This document shows positions 26,859 through 38,897 of a stretch of 64,000 nucleotides of DNA, piece by piece (position 1 is the stretch's first letter; each line of letters begins with the position of its first letter). Where the stretch lies: positions 20,487,001 through 20,551,000 of the forward strand of contig NC_135364.1 of NCBI RefSeq assembly GCF_051622035.1, given 5' to 3'. The DNA is from Arctopsyche grandis. Its lineage: Eukaryota; Arthropoda; Insecta; Trichoptera; Hydropsychidae. Below the pieces are notes generated by a model. That model was not told where the DNA came from. It was given only the letters and a program-made list of their open reading frames with translations, and did not search any database. The translations under genes were made by a program, and so were the position numbers.

Positions 26859-28429
26859 GGTACATAGTCAAAAAAAGTCATTCCTATAATATAATATTTG
26901 CAATATTTCATAGCTCTTTTCGACAAATAGAAATTGAGATTACTTAATACATATACATACTTACTTTAAAAACTTCTGAAATGAAATTGATGTGTATGTT
27001 TTATATTTGTGGGAAATATATTTCCTTATATTATATTGGTACATATATTATGTATGTATTGAAGCGTGACTGTTTACTGTTATGTGCACAAGGCTTTACT
27101 ATCAATACATTACAGCTCGTGAGGATATTGAAGTACATACATACATATGTTCATACCCACCACACAATGAGAGCATGCGTTGATTGACAATATCATAAAT
27201 ATGACCCATTTTTTTTGTGTAACGTGATAATTGAATGTCATACTTTTCTACTACTCCATAAATATACAGAAGTGCTGCGATAAAAAACAAAAGCTTCAAA
27301 CGAGGCAATCAAGTTTGAAAGAAAGCCGATAATTAGTCGCGAATAAAATAATGAACTGCATATCTTGCATTTACATTTTAACCATTTAGTATACTGCATA
27401 CATGTCTTCAAAAAATAAATGATTTCACATTAATTATTGTTCTGTATATGCGCTTTTATATCGACATAATAATTATTCAATTACATCTGTACGTACTCGT
27501 ACCGAGAGACTCTCTTCTTCTTTAATGGTCCCATTGTGTCGTTTTCGCACAACGACCGCCATTTTTGTTCGCACATTTCGTATGGATATGGGATATTGTC
27601 TTTTCCCCTTGTGCACGAGTATGCATGTGTCGCGACCGATCGAAATTTCGCCACTTTGAAAGCGCTGACCTACATCGTTGGTTTTGGCACTTGCGACTGA
27701 CGAAAATTGCACCTTGCCAATGCGATAAATAATCCGATATTATGATTGTGTGCATTTTCCGAAAGGTGCAGAAAAATTTCCGCGCGAATGTAATAAAGCG
27801 CGATAACACATCGAGCCAAACCCACTCGAATCGCCGATAAAGCGATAATTAGCAATGAAATTTTTGCGAACGCACCCAGCTTTTGTTTGCGGTCAGTTTT
27901 TTTTATTTCTGTCTCTAGTGTTCGACTTTGAAGCGTAATAATGTGCGACTTGACGCAAGTTGTGCTAATAGCTAAAGTAAATAGCGTTTAAGGTGTGTTT
28001 ACAATACCTTGTAATGCAATGGAGTTATAATTATGTATGTACATAGATACATACAATGTATTTGTGGATGTTTCTCGTACGTCGATCAAGACCGAACGTG
28101 GTAAGCTTATTTGTGGTTTGATGATGTGTGAGCTTTGATCGATTAATTGAGTGATTCAACAGTGCTATCAAATATCCGCTTTATTGTTTTGGAACGTGTG
28201 TTTGTAAGTTTTGTCGAGGGATTTTGCTGATAAGTACCTACATGTATGAAGTTCATGCTACGTGACTTTTGTAACATTCACGAGATTATTATTGTTTGTT
28301 GGTGTTAATGTGATTTGTTTTTGAGAGTTGTTCGTGTATTTACCTTTTTATGAACGATTTAATAAAATACTAGGCTCCGTCTGTGCTTTACTATAAATTT
28401 AATAGTAATCCATATTTTTTTATACATAC
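26859..28429. other. gene-free stretch
   Basis: Nothing recognised. 27480-27900 is CpG-richer, with short open frames on the minus strand only. Several TACATACATATG microsatellites. Confidence 0.5.
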
Positions 28430-28510
28430 ACATATTTAGGATGTATATTTTCCAAGATTACATTTCGGGTTGCCCCCGAGTGACGCCAATGGTATTAAAC
28501 TTGTACATAT
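28430..28510 (+). repeat. interspersed unit 'ATTTCGGGT...GGTATTAAACTTGTA', copy 2
   Basis: GATTACATTTCGGGTTGCCC, CGAGTGACGCCAATGGTATT and AAACTTGTACATATGTACAT. It is followed by the palindromic element and then Helitron H4, in the same order as at 17.9 kb apart from the insertion. Confidence 0.7.
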
Positions 28511-28518
28511 GTACATAT

Positions 28519-28922
28519 CGGTTTCCGTGACGAGCCAGAATGTTAAATTACAGAACACACAAATATCGGAAGGCAAAGATCGAAAATCGAAAGATCTTAA
28601 GTCGAAAGATCAAAAAAAAGGGTGCATGGTAAACGGTACATACTCACTTAATTTGCACGAGCAGGGTACAACAGGAACAAGAGGAACAGGCTTTTCCTCC
28701 CGTATTCTGCGCGCGCACATTAATACGGGAGGAAAAGCCTGTTCCTCTAGTTCCTGTTGTATCCTGCTCGCGCGAATCAAGTGAGTATGTACGTGAGTAT
28801 GTACCGTTTACCATGCACCCTATTTTTTTGATCTTTCGACTTAAGATCTTTCGATTTTCGATCTTTGCCTTCCGATATTCGTGTTTTCTGTAATTTAACA
28901 TTCTGGCTCGTCACATAGACCC
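28519..28922. mobile_element. palindromic element copy P3 with 8-bp target duplication
   Basis: A 404-bp palindrome flanked on both sides by GTACATAT (28511-28518 and 28923-28930). Ends are CGGTTTCCGTGACGAGCCAG and the complement of GGGTCTATGTGACGAGCCAG. An 8-bp duplication is typical of hAT transposition. No transposase is present. Confidence 0.88.
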
Positions 28923-28945
28923 GTACATATATATATATATATATT

Positions 28946-29330
28946 TATCTACATATATATGTGCATACATACATATGTATGTATTTAAAAATCAATGTTT
29001 GCTGTCTGTTTGTCTGTCACGTATGCGTTCCTATACCATTCAACCGATTGCGATGAAACTTACAGGAGTTATTGTGTGATGCCCGCGATGGTTTCTGTAA
29101 AAAAAATCGATCAAAAACGGGAACGGAAACGGTAAAAACAGGAATGAGTGGTATTGCAACGCAATAATTTCAAATGTTTTCGTGTAGCCACCTGTGTTGT
29201 TAGGGTAAAATAAACAAACAATTGAATAATTTCAAATGTGTTCGCCACCTGCTTTTTTCCGACAAATGGGAACGGGAACGGGAATTGCATGCGTTATTGT
29301 GGCATTGCAACGCATGCCGGGTTCAGCTAG
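28946..29330 (+). mobile_element. Helitron copy H4
   Basis: The 5' end is A|TCTACATATATATG; the body holds TTGTCTGTCACGTATGCGTT and CAACCGATTGCGATGAAACT. The 3' hairpin GCATGCGTT...AACGCATGC is followed by CGGGTTCAG and CTAG|T at 29327-29331. This uninterrupted copy shows what H1 looked like before insertion. Confidence 0.8.
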
Positions 29331-29339
29331 TAGATTATA

Positions 29340-29595
29340 AATTTAAAATCATATTCAAATAGTGGTCACATATTGGGTAAGTCAATTTGATGAGGAACCT
29401 TTTCAACAATGAAATCAGAAAAATTGGCAAATTCTGGTAGGAAAGATCGACTTGGAGTCATAAATATTCGAGTCTGACCAGCAGCACTACAGAAACACTT
29501 TCGAATAAATCTTTTCAATCGAGGTCAACCCAGGGCTTGAACCCGAGAACCTCTTAGTGGTTAGCATTAACGCAATCACCGAGCTGCTGGCTATT
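29340..29595 (-). mobile_element. tRNA-derived SINE (S1)
   Basis: On the minus strand the head reads CAGCAGCTCGGTGATTGCG (A-box-like), then AACCACTAAGAGG and the B box GGGTTCAAGCC (plus-strand 29534-29544), 48 bases further on. A non-tRNA body follows. The head does not fold into a full tRNA, so it is a SINE and not a tRNA gene. Confidence 0.6.
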
Positions 29596-30379
29596 TTTAT
29601 TTTTGACAAGTTTTGAGATAAGTATCAATACTCTAACAAAATTTAAAGCTGACATAAAATAACAATTATTAAAAAAATTATAAATTGCACAAGTAAGCAT
29701 CTATTTTGAATTTTAGCATACATATACATGTACATATTTAACGATCTATGTATCAGATATCTGGAATACTTATGTAAATGAGGGGGAGGAATAAGGTTTC
29801 AATTGATGTTATGTAGGATACGATTTCATCTACTCCACTCTTGTCCTTCAGGGTTGTAGTGCTAAAATGGTCGTTTTGATGTGGTATCATGTGATATCTC
29901 GTTGACACCGTCCCAGGCTACAATGTAGATTATACCAAGTGTTCTATTAACTACCAGTTCCATGCTCTTCTCGGTGTCTCAATTGGATGTGTTTTTATAC
30001 CCATGATACGACATCTTCAATTCGTGTCGCAACAAAATCATCTTTTTAATCTATTATACATTTCGGCGCATGTCCAATACTCTACGCAAGAAAATGTCTC
30101 GATTCAAATTATACTATATGGGTAGTTAGTGTTCATACCCTTCCATGTAAAAACTATTCCATATTGATTCCACGGCTATCGATTGAAGTCTTGCATTCTT
30201 TTTTAATCTCAGATCAGACAAATTTGTATATGTAGTATGTATTGGCTATATTTACAATATCTATGATATTGAGTCAACTGCTGAAAATCTTTGAACACCT
30301 ACGATCATACGTACATGGATACAATGTAAACATGATATCTTCAAGGGTTTCTAGCGCTCGCTCGCTAAGGCCGTCTATT
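29596..30379. other. AT-rich noncoding stretch
   Basis: Nothing recognised on either strand. Confidence 0.5.
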
Positions 30380-30880
30380 GCGGAAATTTGTTATTTTTGA
30401 ACCGTCGTTCGTTCGATCCAATGTCGATAGCGCAATCCAACTTGAGGTTAAGCTAACTCAATAAAATAAACCTGTCGGTTGCGTCGCTTGTCCTTAAAGT
30501 CTTCGCTGACGGTCTTCTCTGCCTGTGCATCTTTCGGAAAAGTTTCCGAGGGCTGAGGAAGGGTTTCGAGGACTCGTTTACGGATCGCCAGGCAAGGCTC
30601 GTAGGTTGTCGGTGGTTTCGAATCGATGCCGCAGCCCAGAAGTGTTGGTTCGTTTCGGGATTAGTGGGTCACCGGCAGCGGTGCTTTCCCTTCTGTGCTC
30701 GCGAGCGACCTCCGAGGCCCCCCGGCCAGGGTCCCCGTTCTAACCCTCGACACGAGCAGCCGTGGTCGGGGCCGCCGCCCCCCGAGGTTGCCCCCCACCC
30801 ACCCTCTTCTCGCTCTCCCCTCCCCCTGTCTCCCAATCAAACCCGCTCGAAGGACGCGCCCCCGGTCGCTAATGAACCGT
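30380..30880 (+). promoter_or_regulatory. CpG island ending in a splice donor (candidate promoter and first exon)
   Basis: Strongly GC- and CpG-rich from about 30480, with C-rich tracts at 30715-30835, ending CTAATGAACCGT|GTGAGT with the donor at 30881. An ATG lies 9 bases before the donor, so a first coding exon with only Met-Asn-Arg would be possible. Upstream frames, such as 30525-30743, are unrecognised. Confidence 0.4.
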
Positions 30881-30886
30881 GTGAGT

Positions 30887-31926
30887 CCTACTATTTAATT
30901 GGAACTTACTTGCTGAGTGCTTTTAAGTGCGAGCTTAAAATATTGTTTTCCGCGGTAAATTGTTTGATTGTTTTATTTATCGGTGGTCGAATTGCTTGGT
31001 GGAAGTCGTTTTAATTTATATTTCATCGCGTATTATCCCTGAAAATTCATTCGGAATTAAAATATCGAAAAGTTTTATGTGGTTCAGTTCAGACGGTGCA
31101 AATGTGTTGGCACGGCAACAGATGTCTCTGGTGCGCGCGAACGTTTTTAATTATTATTTAATTTTGTAATTTTTATTACATTACAACGGAACTATTTTGT
31201 AACGATTTATTTAATTTATTATATAGTTAATGAAATTTGTGTCAATTTTTTTTTTGTTTTCAAACTTCACGAATTTAATTATTTTTGATTCATCTGAGAT
31301 AGGTATGTATGTATGTAAATGATCTGCTTGGATTTGTTATACTTAATCGTACCGATGACCTATTACGTTTCCTCTTTATTTTGTGACATTTGAAGATTAA
31401 GGCTTTAATGGAGAAAATCAATGTGATAGATAGGATAGGTAGTCGTCGGTCACATTTGCTATTTTAATTATAGTTCGTTTCTTGAGTTTTTGCAGTAACT
31501 TTTTTCAGTATGTACTCATTATGTACTGTCCGAATTTTCTGAAAACTCTAAATACGAGTCGACATATTTTTAGCAAAGCAACGGTAAGAACAATATGTTT
31601 CGTAAATATAAAACATAACTCCTAAATCTTTCTATCAATTAAATTGAAAATTGCAATACAGCTTTTTTATAGTTGTCTTAGGCCGTATGATTTATCAGAT
31701 CAGTATTTCTCAAACTGTGGTGATTGATGTATTCAATTTTGGATTAAATTAATATACATACATTTCAATATATTTTCAAGTTATCTACATATTATCAACT
31801 GTATCTTTTTTATAGATCATTATTCATTTGAATGAAACATTAAAAGAAAAGCAGTCAATTTAAATATCTAAAGGTTTGAAATAGTTACTAAATACTATCG
31901 ACAAATTCCTTGGAAAAAAGTCAAGT
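30887..31926. other. AT-rich stretch, intron-like
   Basis: Nothing recognised after the donor at 30881. Confidence 0.5.
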
Positions 31927-31934
31927 ATGATATC

Positions 31935-32339
31935 CAGGGCTGACGAAAGGGGGGGGGGGGTTGAGCTGGGGTAAAGTTCCAGGGCCCGTACTATTCAAAG
32001 GGCCCGTGTCGGGACGTTCGACTAACCGATATTGATATTCTATATTATTCTACATATAAAAATACATGTATTTATTTAATGTTTAAATTTTATTATTTTT
32101 CGATCCACGCATACTTTATATTCATATGAAATCGTATCTGTTATATCATACATTCTTATTCAATTATTTAAAAAAAAATAGCAACCAACATATAGGTATT
32201 TTTCTAATAGTTCTGATGTTTCGTATATTAAAAATATATCTATAAGAAGTATTTTTTTTTACAAGGTTTTTATAATTTAATTTGTCATAGGGGCCGGCAT
32301 TTTTTCCCCCAGGGCCCGCGATTCCTTTCGGTGACCCTG
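31935..32339. mobile_element. hAT-type MITE with perfect 8-bp target duplication
   Basis: 405 bp with ends CAGGGCTGACGAAAGG and the complement of CAGGGTCACCGAAAGG, flanked by ATGATATC at 31927-31934 and 32340-32347. GGGCCC-containing blocks sit near both ends. The related copy at 46567-46797 is shorter. No transposase. Confidence 0.9.
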
Positions 32340-32347
32340 ATGATATC

Positions 32348-34285
32348 TATGCATCTTGAAGTTTGAAACTAAATCTTGTATGAAGTTTGCAGTATTTAAA
32401 AATACGGTCTATTGACGGCCTTTGAATTCATTTTTATTAAAAACGCGGCGTATGTGCTAACGACCCCTCGCGAGTTAAATTAAAAAATCAAATCATAATG
32501 AAATGTTTGACCTTTTGAGGGGTGGATTTGGAAATGGTTTCCTGTTAAGTTTATGCAAGTATTCTAGAAAAATTTGTCATGGCTATACGTCGATTAAGAA
32601 ATAGTCGTCCTATCTTCGTAGGCGTATGTCCGTCTGTCCGTCTGTGGCGATCCTTGTCCGCGTGGCACCGTTGCGCATGCGCATCCTACTTTTGCTTCAT
32701 CTGTCGTGTTGCAATGTGGCTTCGACACTGGGCTCGCAATTATGCAATTTCGCCAGATATTGGCGCACGTGCCCCACGACGACAATATTCACTATCGTAA
32801 CCGCCTATTATAGGATAATCGGCGAAAATGTACGTACGTACATAGATAAATACATTCAAAAATTTCGATTTGACCGCGTATCGGATATTGTCCCCGTTGC
32901 GTCGCGAACACGTGGAGAAAATCGTGCATCGGCCACGCTGGATTTTTTTCTATTTAAATTATTTCCGTTCAACCGCGACATGATGAATGGCCTCCAGAGT
33001 ATTTGGCGAAAGGAGGGTGAACTACGCGCTCGTAAATCAATACGAATTTTTATACCGAATCCGAAGAAAACTGACAATGCGAGAGTGGCCCTATCTCGAA
33101 TTTTCACTTGTGTACGTTATTATCGGAATATACATACGTACATACATATGTATATGCTACATATCGTTCAACTTTCTTCGCATTGTGTCAACGTCAATGA
33201 TTTAACTGTTAGCAAATGTCGCATGTAAAATCGCTCTAAAAACGACGCATTTTCACTTTGTTATCAGCGAGCGGTGACTAAACGCTTTTCTTTACGCTTA
33301 AACCGCGTTTTCTAATGCTCGCGATTTTATTATGTTTTTTGCCGTTTTTTTCCCTTCACCTCTTATTCTTTCTAGTCGTATTAAGCTAATGTGTATATTC
33401 CAGATCGATTGTTCTTAACTTTTTTTCTCTGTCTTTAATACCTATGTATGTTATTTTTAAGTAGCAGACAATGGACCATATTATAAATTAGGATCATCAT
33501 GACGAATACAATATTTCGCACACATATTGCAAACGCGTACCAATTTATGTGCATTAAACACATTACAAGCAGGTCGCTTGCTTGCGTGTTACGTCACGTC
33601 AGTAATGGGTTAGCAAACCCGAACTGAGTTGTTCGAAATTGATATTGCAAGTTCACTTTAAGCATGTGGTAGCTAGACACATTTGCATGATTCGTGGAAA
33701 TTAAGCAAAATTATTTGAATAGTGTAACCTTCAGTATAAATAAAACATACTTCTAGGGTGCAAAGAGCAAATTAGATTAATAAAAAAAAGGTGATGCAAA
33801 AAGAATCTTTCCAAGCACTGTCCTAGAGAGTTTTACGTTTGAAGGCTTTCAAGATTCTCTTGGCCGTTGACACTTTTTCTTAGCCGATTTTTTCGGCCCA
33901 GAGCTCGTTTGCTTTACTGATATTTGTATAGGAGCGAAAAACAAATGTCGTTGCCATTAAAATGAGCTAGTTAGTTTAGTGGGTTTTCGTTTGTGCAATA
34001 GTTTACCTCGGTGTGTATGTATGTTAATTGACGGTAGCTTTCTCCCGATCCGATTGATGTTAAAGCTGTGTTGTGCGACAGGGCATTATAATACACTCAA
34101 AGAGATTACCGAATATTGTGCAACCGAGGCGTGCACACACACAATTGCTCATTTACGTTGTTAACCTCGACTGCATTTGCAACTACTTATCTCCTGCTAA
34201 ATTAACTGTCACAGAATAATATTTATTGTACACCCCGTTTCCAATCCCCTCTTCCCGTTCCGTTAAATAATAATACCAATTTTCA
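32348..34285. other. gene-free stretch with a long unexplained open frame
   Basis: CpG-richer from 32580 to 33110. The + strand is open from 32626 to 33228. Other stretches are AT-rich with microsatellites near 32830 and 33130. No exon is recognised. Confidence 0.5.
32677..33228 (+). other. unrecognised open frame, signal-peptide-like start (low confidence)
   Basis: From the Met at 32677 the frame reads MRILLLLHLSCCNVASTLGS, a hydrophobic segment that would suit a secretion signal, and continues to 183 residues, basic and without any known motif. The segment is CpG-rich, where long chance frames are more common, and the tail runs through a TACATA microsatellite (IHTYIHMYM). I cannot tell a real secreted protein from a chance frame. 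Confidence 0.15.
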
Positions 34286-34293
34286 CTCTAGAA

Positions 34294-35091
34294 CAGCGGC
34301 TCTCAACTTTTTTTTGTCTCGTGTTCTCCTTGACAGCTCATTTCCAAAAGCACCACATTTCAAATGAGACTTTTTTATAATACAATAAGCTCCCGAACAC
34401 CTCTCTCCCCCTTCTTACAGTGTTTATGGAGTTCGTACTTATTTAAATATTGGATTTGTTCATCGGATAAATTTTCAGTTGATTTTTTTATAACTTATTA
34501 ATTAATGTTCTATTTGAGGCAATAGTTTCAATTTGCATTTTAAAATTTTTTTCCGGTGTCATCCATCTAATTTCTCCGGTTTTCATCTTGTGTTTATTTA
34601 TTTATTAAAAAAATACGGAAAGTTAATGGACTCAAAGGGTCACTTATTACAAAATGGCAAAAAAAAAAAAACAATACTAAAACCATAATAACAAAAGGAA
34701 AATATATATACTTGAATATGATTTATATATGTATGTATGATTTATACAAGTTTAATACCATAGATGTCGCACTCAGGGGCAACTCGATAATGGTATCGTG
34801 GGGAAATATAAAATTGAGTCCATCGGCTATGCCGTCTTTCCCAGTAAATAAATATAAAAATAAACAAAATATACATTATGAAAAATAAATATAAAAACAA
34901 GAACTGAAATTAAAGGATATTCGATGTAAACAATACTAAACCGTTAATTGTAGCGTTTGGCAAGAGACGAAAATAATTAATAATTGGTGTACGGGAATAT
35001 CAGAAATGATGATCGCAATGATCGCCATTATTAATAAACCAAACAACCCATTTCGCACCCTAGGGACGCGTACACCGGTTAGGAATCGCTG
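34294..35091. mobile_element. hAT-type element, non-autonomous
   Basis: The left end CAGCGGCTCTCAACTTTTTT and right end GTTAGGAATCGCTG (inverted: CAGCGATTCCTAAC) are hAT-like. The flanks CTCTAGAA and CCCTAGAG match at 6 of 8 bases. Inside are an AAATAAATAAAC LINE-like tail near 34590 and an inverted copy of the 'GGTATTAAACTTGTA' unit. Confidence 0.65.
34735..34830 (-). repeat. interspersed unit 'ATTTCGGGT...GGTATTAAACTTGTA', copy 3 (inverted)
   Basis: ACAAGTTTAATACCATAGAT and GTCGCACTCAGGGGCAACTC are the complement of the unit at 17.9 and 28.4 kb, here next to TATGTATGTATG. Confidence 0.6.
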
Positions 35092-35099
35092 CCCTAGAG

Positions 35100-38000
35100 T
35101 ATTTTTTGTCAACTCGGTAAATGTCGTAAAAGCGAAACGAGGTGTTAATTTGAAGAGTCGTAAGTGTCATTCTTAGCGAGTGGAACGTCGTAAAATCAGC
35201 GATCGCTTGTAATTAAATTTACAACCGTGAAAAAGCACACCAATTATGAATAAAATCCTTAATATGATCGTCGTATTCTGCTATGTATGTATGTACATAC
35301 GTGTGTATGTATGACAATTTTGAATTTGTTTACACGTGTCATTTTTGTCTGCAGTGCACTTATGAAATGTTAAGTACACAAGTGTTTTGCGGTTTACCTT
35401 CGGTTGTTGTCTTAAATTTGCCCCACTTTTACTGTAGAAAGTGAAAATCGCAACGCGAGCGCACATTATTTACTATCTGTATATTATTTATTGTTATTAA
35501 ATGTGAACGATATGCGTGCAAAATGTGTGTGTGTGTCATTAAACGGTTTAAATGTTTTGACATCGCAGTTTGCGCGCGAAAATGCCATTCGTTAGCTCGC
35601 GCGAGGAAGTGAAAAGCCCGAGTTTTCGCTTATAATGTATGTATGTGTGTACATACATATAACGATTTGTCGACGTGTTTTTCCGCATTGTCAATCTGCG
35701 TTTTGTAATTAATGATGTGTTGTTTTTTAATTCGATTTTTCAAAACGATCAAAACCCGCTGACGGATTTTATGTGGACGTATATGATGCTCGTTAGTTTA
35801 TTTATTTTTTAATTTTAAATTGATTACTTTTGAAACAATGACACATTTACTCAATATTGATATATGAAATTAATTAAGTTTGAAGCCTTTCTTAAATTTG
35901 TCTAAATTTAATATACATATATTTATTTCAGTCGGTGAAGTATTGGGCTCATGAACTGAAGGTCTAGGGGTCAACCAATAATTTATTCGATTTACTATGT
36001 ATGTATATAGCTGCTGGCAATGTTTTGAAATTGTTAAAATCCGGATCGGTTGTCTCATTGGCATTTTCCGATTTTATCTGACTTAAATAGTTGTTGAAAC
36101 GTTTCTATAAAAGTTCGTACGATCGTTAATTTCTGATTATTTTATGTTTGTTAAGACGGATTATTGAAAGGTAACTAGAAACCTGTACTGAATAACTTTA
36201 TTGTGCATAATTAATTCATGTACATAAAATGATTTAAGTTAAAAATATATGTATGTATGTATGTTTATTAAAGCAACTTCTATATATGCATGTATGAATT
36301 GATTTTACATTAGTAAGATGGCAGGGCATTGACTTTTTATTTTCGCTATTGCGACATTGGTCCGGCTGTAAAGCGGGTGGGGTGGGGTACGTATGAAAAT
36401 CTTGGCAGGGAGTCGGCGGAAAAGCGTGAGAAAATGGTCCGAAAATGTTGCACTGATGTATGCAATGCAACAGTGGCGAATGCACGTCGATACACTTGCA
36501 TAATAACCCGTCGAATCGCGGCTAAATCTTTTTTCCTCTCTTCCGTTGCGACACACTTTGCCTCAAAAGTGGAGTAAGTAAATGCTTGTACGTATGTATG
36601 CGCGCGCGTACTTTCTAACATCTTTACGTAAACTATTTCGCTGTAAACCATGTTTTTCGCACGGGTTAGGATAGATACTACAGCAATACGTACATATTTT
36701 GTAAGTAACATACATATGTATGTACATACGTATTCGCTAAAAATTGAGGACATTTTAAAGTCTTGCAATAACAATATTTTTTTAAATATACATATGTATG
36801 TATGTATTGTAGGTGTACATACATAGCATAATATGTAGACGCTTTTCCGCTTATCTTCCGCCACGTAATGAGTATTTCTCTAGTGGTTTTTCCACTGCCC
36901 ATTAGAGACGATATGTAAAACGATAAAAAAATGTAATAGTTTGTTCGGCTAGATATTGTCAATTCTATTTAATATATGGAAGTTCGTACATATGTATATG
37001 TTGTCTTGATTTTATTTGTAAATAGTTTTGTAGGACCAACTTTCCAATCTTTTGTACCACATAAATTCATATTGGTCGTCTTTTGCTAATGTTCCGCTAG
37101 TCGCTGAGAATCAGATAGGATATCCAAATTTGCTGGAGACTTCAAACGCCAAACGTTTTAGGGTGAATATTTTCAGTACCACAAGAACCGGCCCGGAGCT
37201 GATTTTTGCAATAAGTTCATTTCAGATAAAACAGCTATAGATCGCGGATTGTACATATATGTATATGTATGTATGTATGTTTGTAGCTTTGGGGACATAC
37301 ATGTGATTTGAGTTAACTTTTCGTAAAAACAATGTAAACCATCAAATCATCTCGTCTTTTACTAACTCAGCCTCCCAGCAAGCCTTATAATAACTTTTGG
37401 AAGAGTAAGCATCTCAAGATACTTCATACGTTTTCCATAACTAAGGCTCGAACATATGTACGCTAAATAGGGAGATACATTAAGGCGCAAATTCGCCATT
37501 CTCGTGGTTTTCAGCTGGGAAGGGCGTTTCTTCAGGTCATTATTAATTCGTACGATCTTATTTTTATGAAATACGATCAATGTCAAACCTACATATGTAT
37601 ATTAATACAAGTATAAATTATCACTGAAAACACTCCAGGGGGTTAGTTTTGACCTGGGTGCCATAGCATAGATCAGGTGTGCTGCCGTTTTTTTACATGT
37701 GCAAAACTATCTAAAGAAAAACACAAGCCGCGTACCTATCTTGTGTGTCTGCGCCTTTAGTCGGTTTATGTTGAGTAGTTTTTAAGTTCACATACGGCCA
37801 GCGGATTAGTTGTGAAAAAGTGCGTCACTGCAGCAACAAATGGTTTCCACTTATATTTTAAACGTCAAACCGAGCGACCGAGCATTATAGCCAACGCGGT
37901 CTCACCCCATATAAAAATCGATCTACCCACGATTTATCGATCATCGCCAATAATTTTACACGGTCGACAACACGCCACAAATCACCCGCGTAAGTATAGC

Positions 38001-38897
38001 GTCTAGTTGAAATCTCGTTCGGGACGAGACACTTTATCCTTCGACGACCGTAGTTTCTTCCATGTTCGGTTTGCGTTTTTTTTTTTCAGACGTTTTTCAT
38101 ACAACTTAACTTCGATGAAATTACCCCACACACACACACATGTATACATATATGTGTAGCATGTATACATTCATAGTATAAGCGACTATCGAGATTGACC
38201 GGTACGATAGGTCGGTTCGGTGTACCCGTCGGCCGTGATAGTTCGCTTTGAGTTAAATTGGAAAACGTACCAGTTTAGCGCATTATACTTACCTTGGTAT
38301 ATCCTAGTTTCGCCGTGGCGTTCTGAACTTTTATTTAAATGGCATTCCGCGCCCATTTCTATTGCAAAATGGATTATTACCTACTATGCCTGCGATGCGA
38401 GTCGCTTTCGTGACTTCGTTTCCCCGCGACGGAACGATCTGACGGATATTCGGTACAGTCGATCGACTCGAGTCGTAAATTGAATGCGTTTTGAAATTTT
38501 GTCCCGTGCACTTTGTAGGTTTTTACTGGGACTATGTTGAGTGTTTTTCTTATGTGTGTGTATGTGTGTAGGTACTTCTGTACATCCGCGGGAGGCTGCT
38601 GTATGTATGTACATCCACGAGGTCGTCCTCTCATTGTTATTGACCCGTCGTCGACGGTCGTTCTCGAAACCGCGTTACTATATTGTCGACTGTCGACAAT
38701 TAATTGTGTTAACGCAACGTTTGCCGACGTCGATCTTGGGCTCGTTTTTACATAGATGATCATCTTCGAATTTATATCTACATACATATGTACTTCCTTG
38801 CGTTTTTAGAAATGACCGAGGCTGAAGCGGATTCGTAGAGTTACGTGCGGTTCTGGCGATGAATTTCTTGCGGAATAGGAAATACTACAATTGATTT
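35100..38897. other. gene-free stretch with CpG-rich patches
   Basis: No exon is recognised with confidence. CpG-richer patches lie at 35500-35700, 36350-36660 and 37790-38500. Many TACATACATATGTATG runs. A consensus donor GTAAGT at 37990 follows an open stretch from 37812. GAAAACACTCCAGGGGGT is at 37626. Confidence 0.5.

Noticed and set aside
30345..30425. tRNA-like boxes (TAGCGCTCGCTCGC and GTTCGATCC)
   Set aside because: The sequence does not fold into a cloverleaf and lacks an acceptor stem. Too weak even for a SINE call.
36346..36864. 172-codon minus-strand frame
   Set aside because: It runs through TACATA microsatellites (HTYICIF, YVCTYICM) and shows no protein-like pattern.
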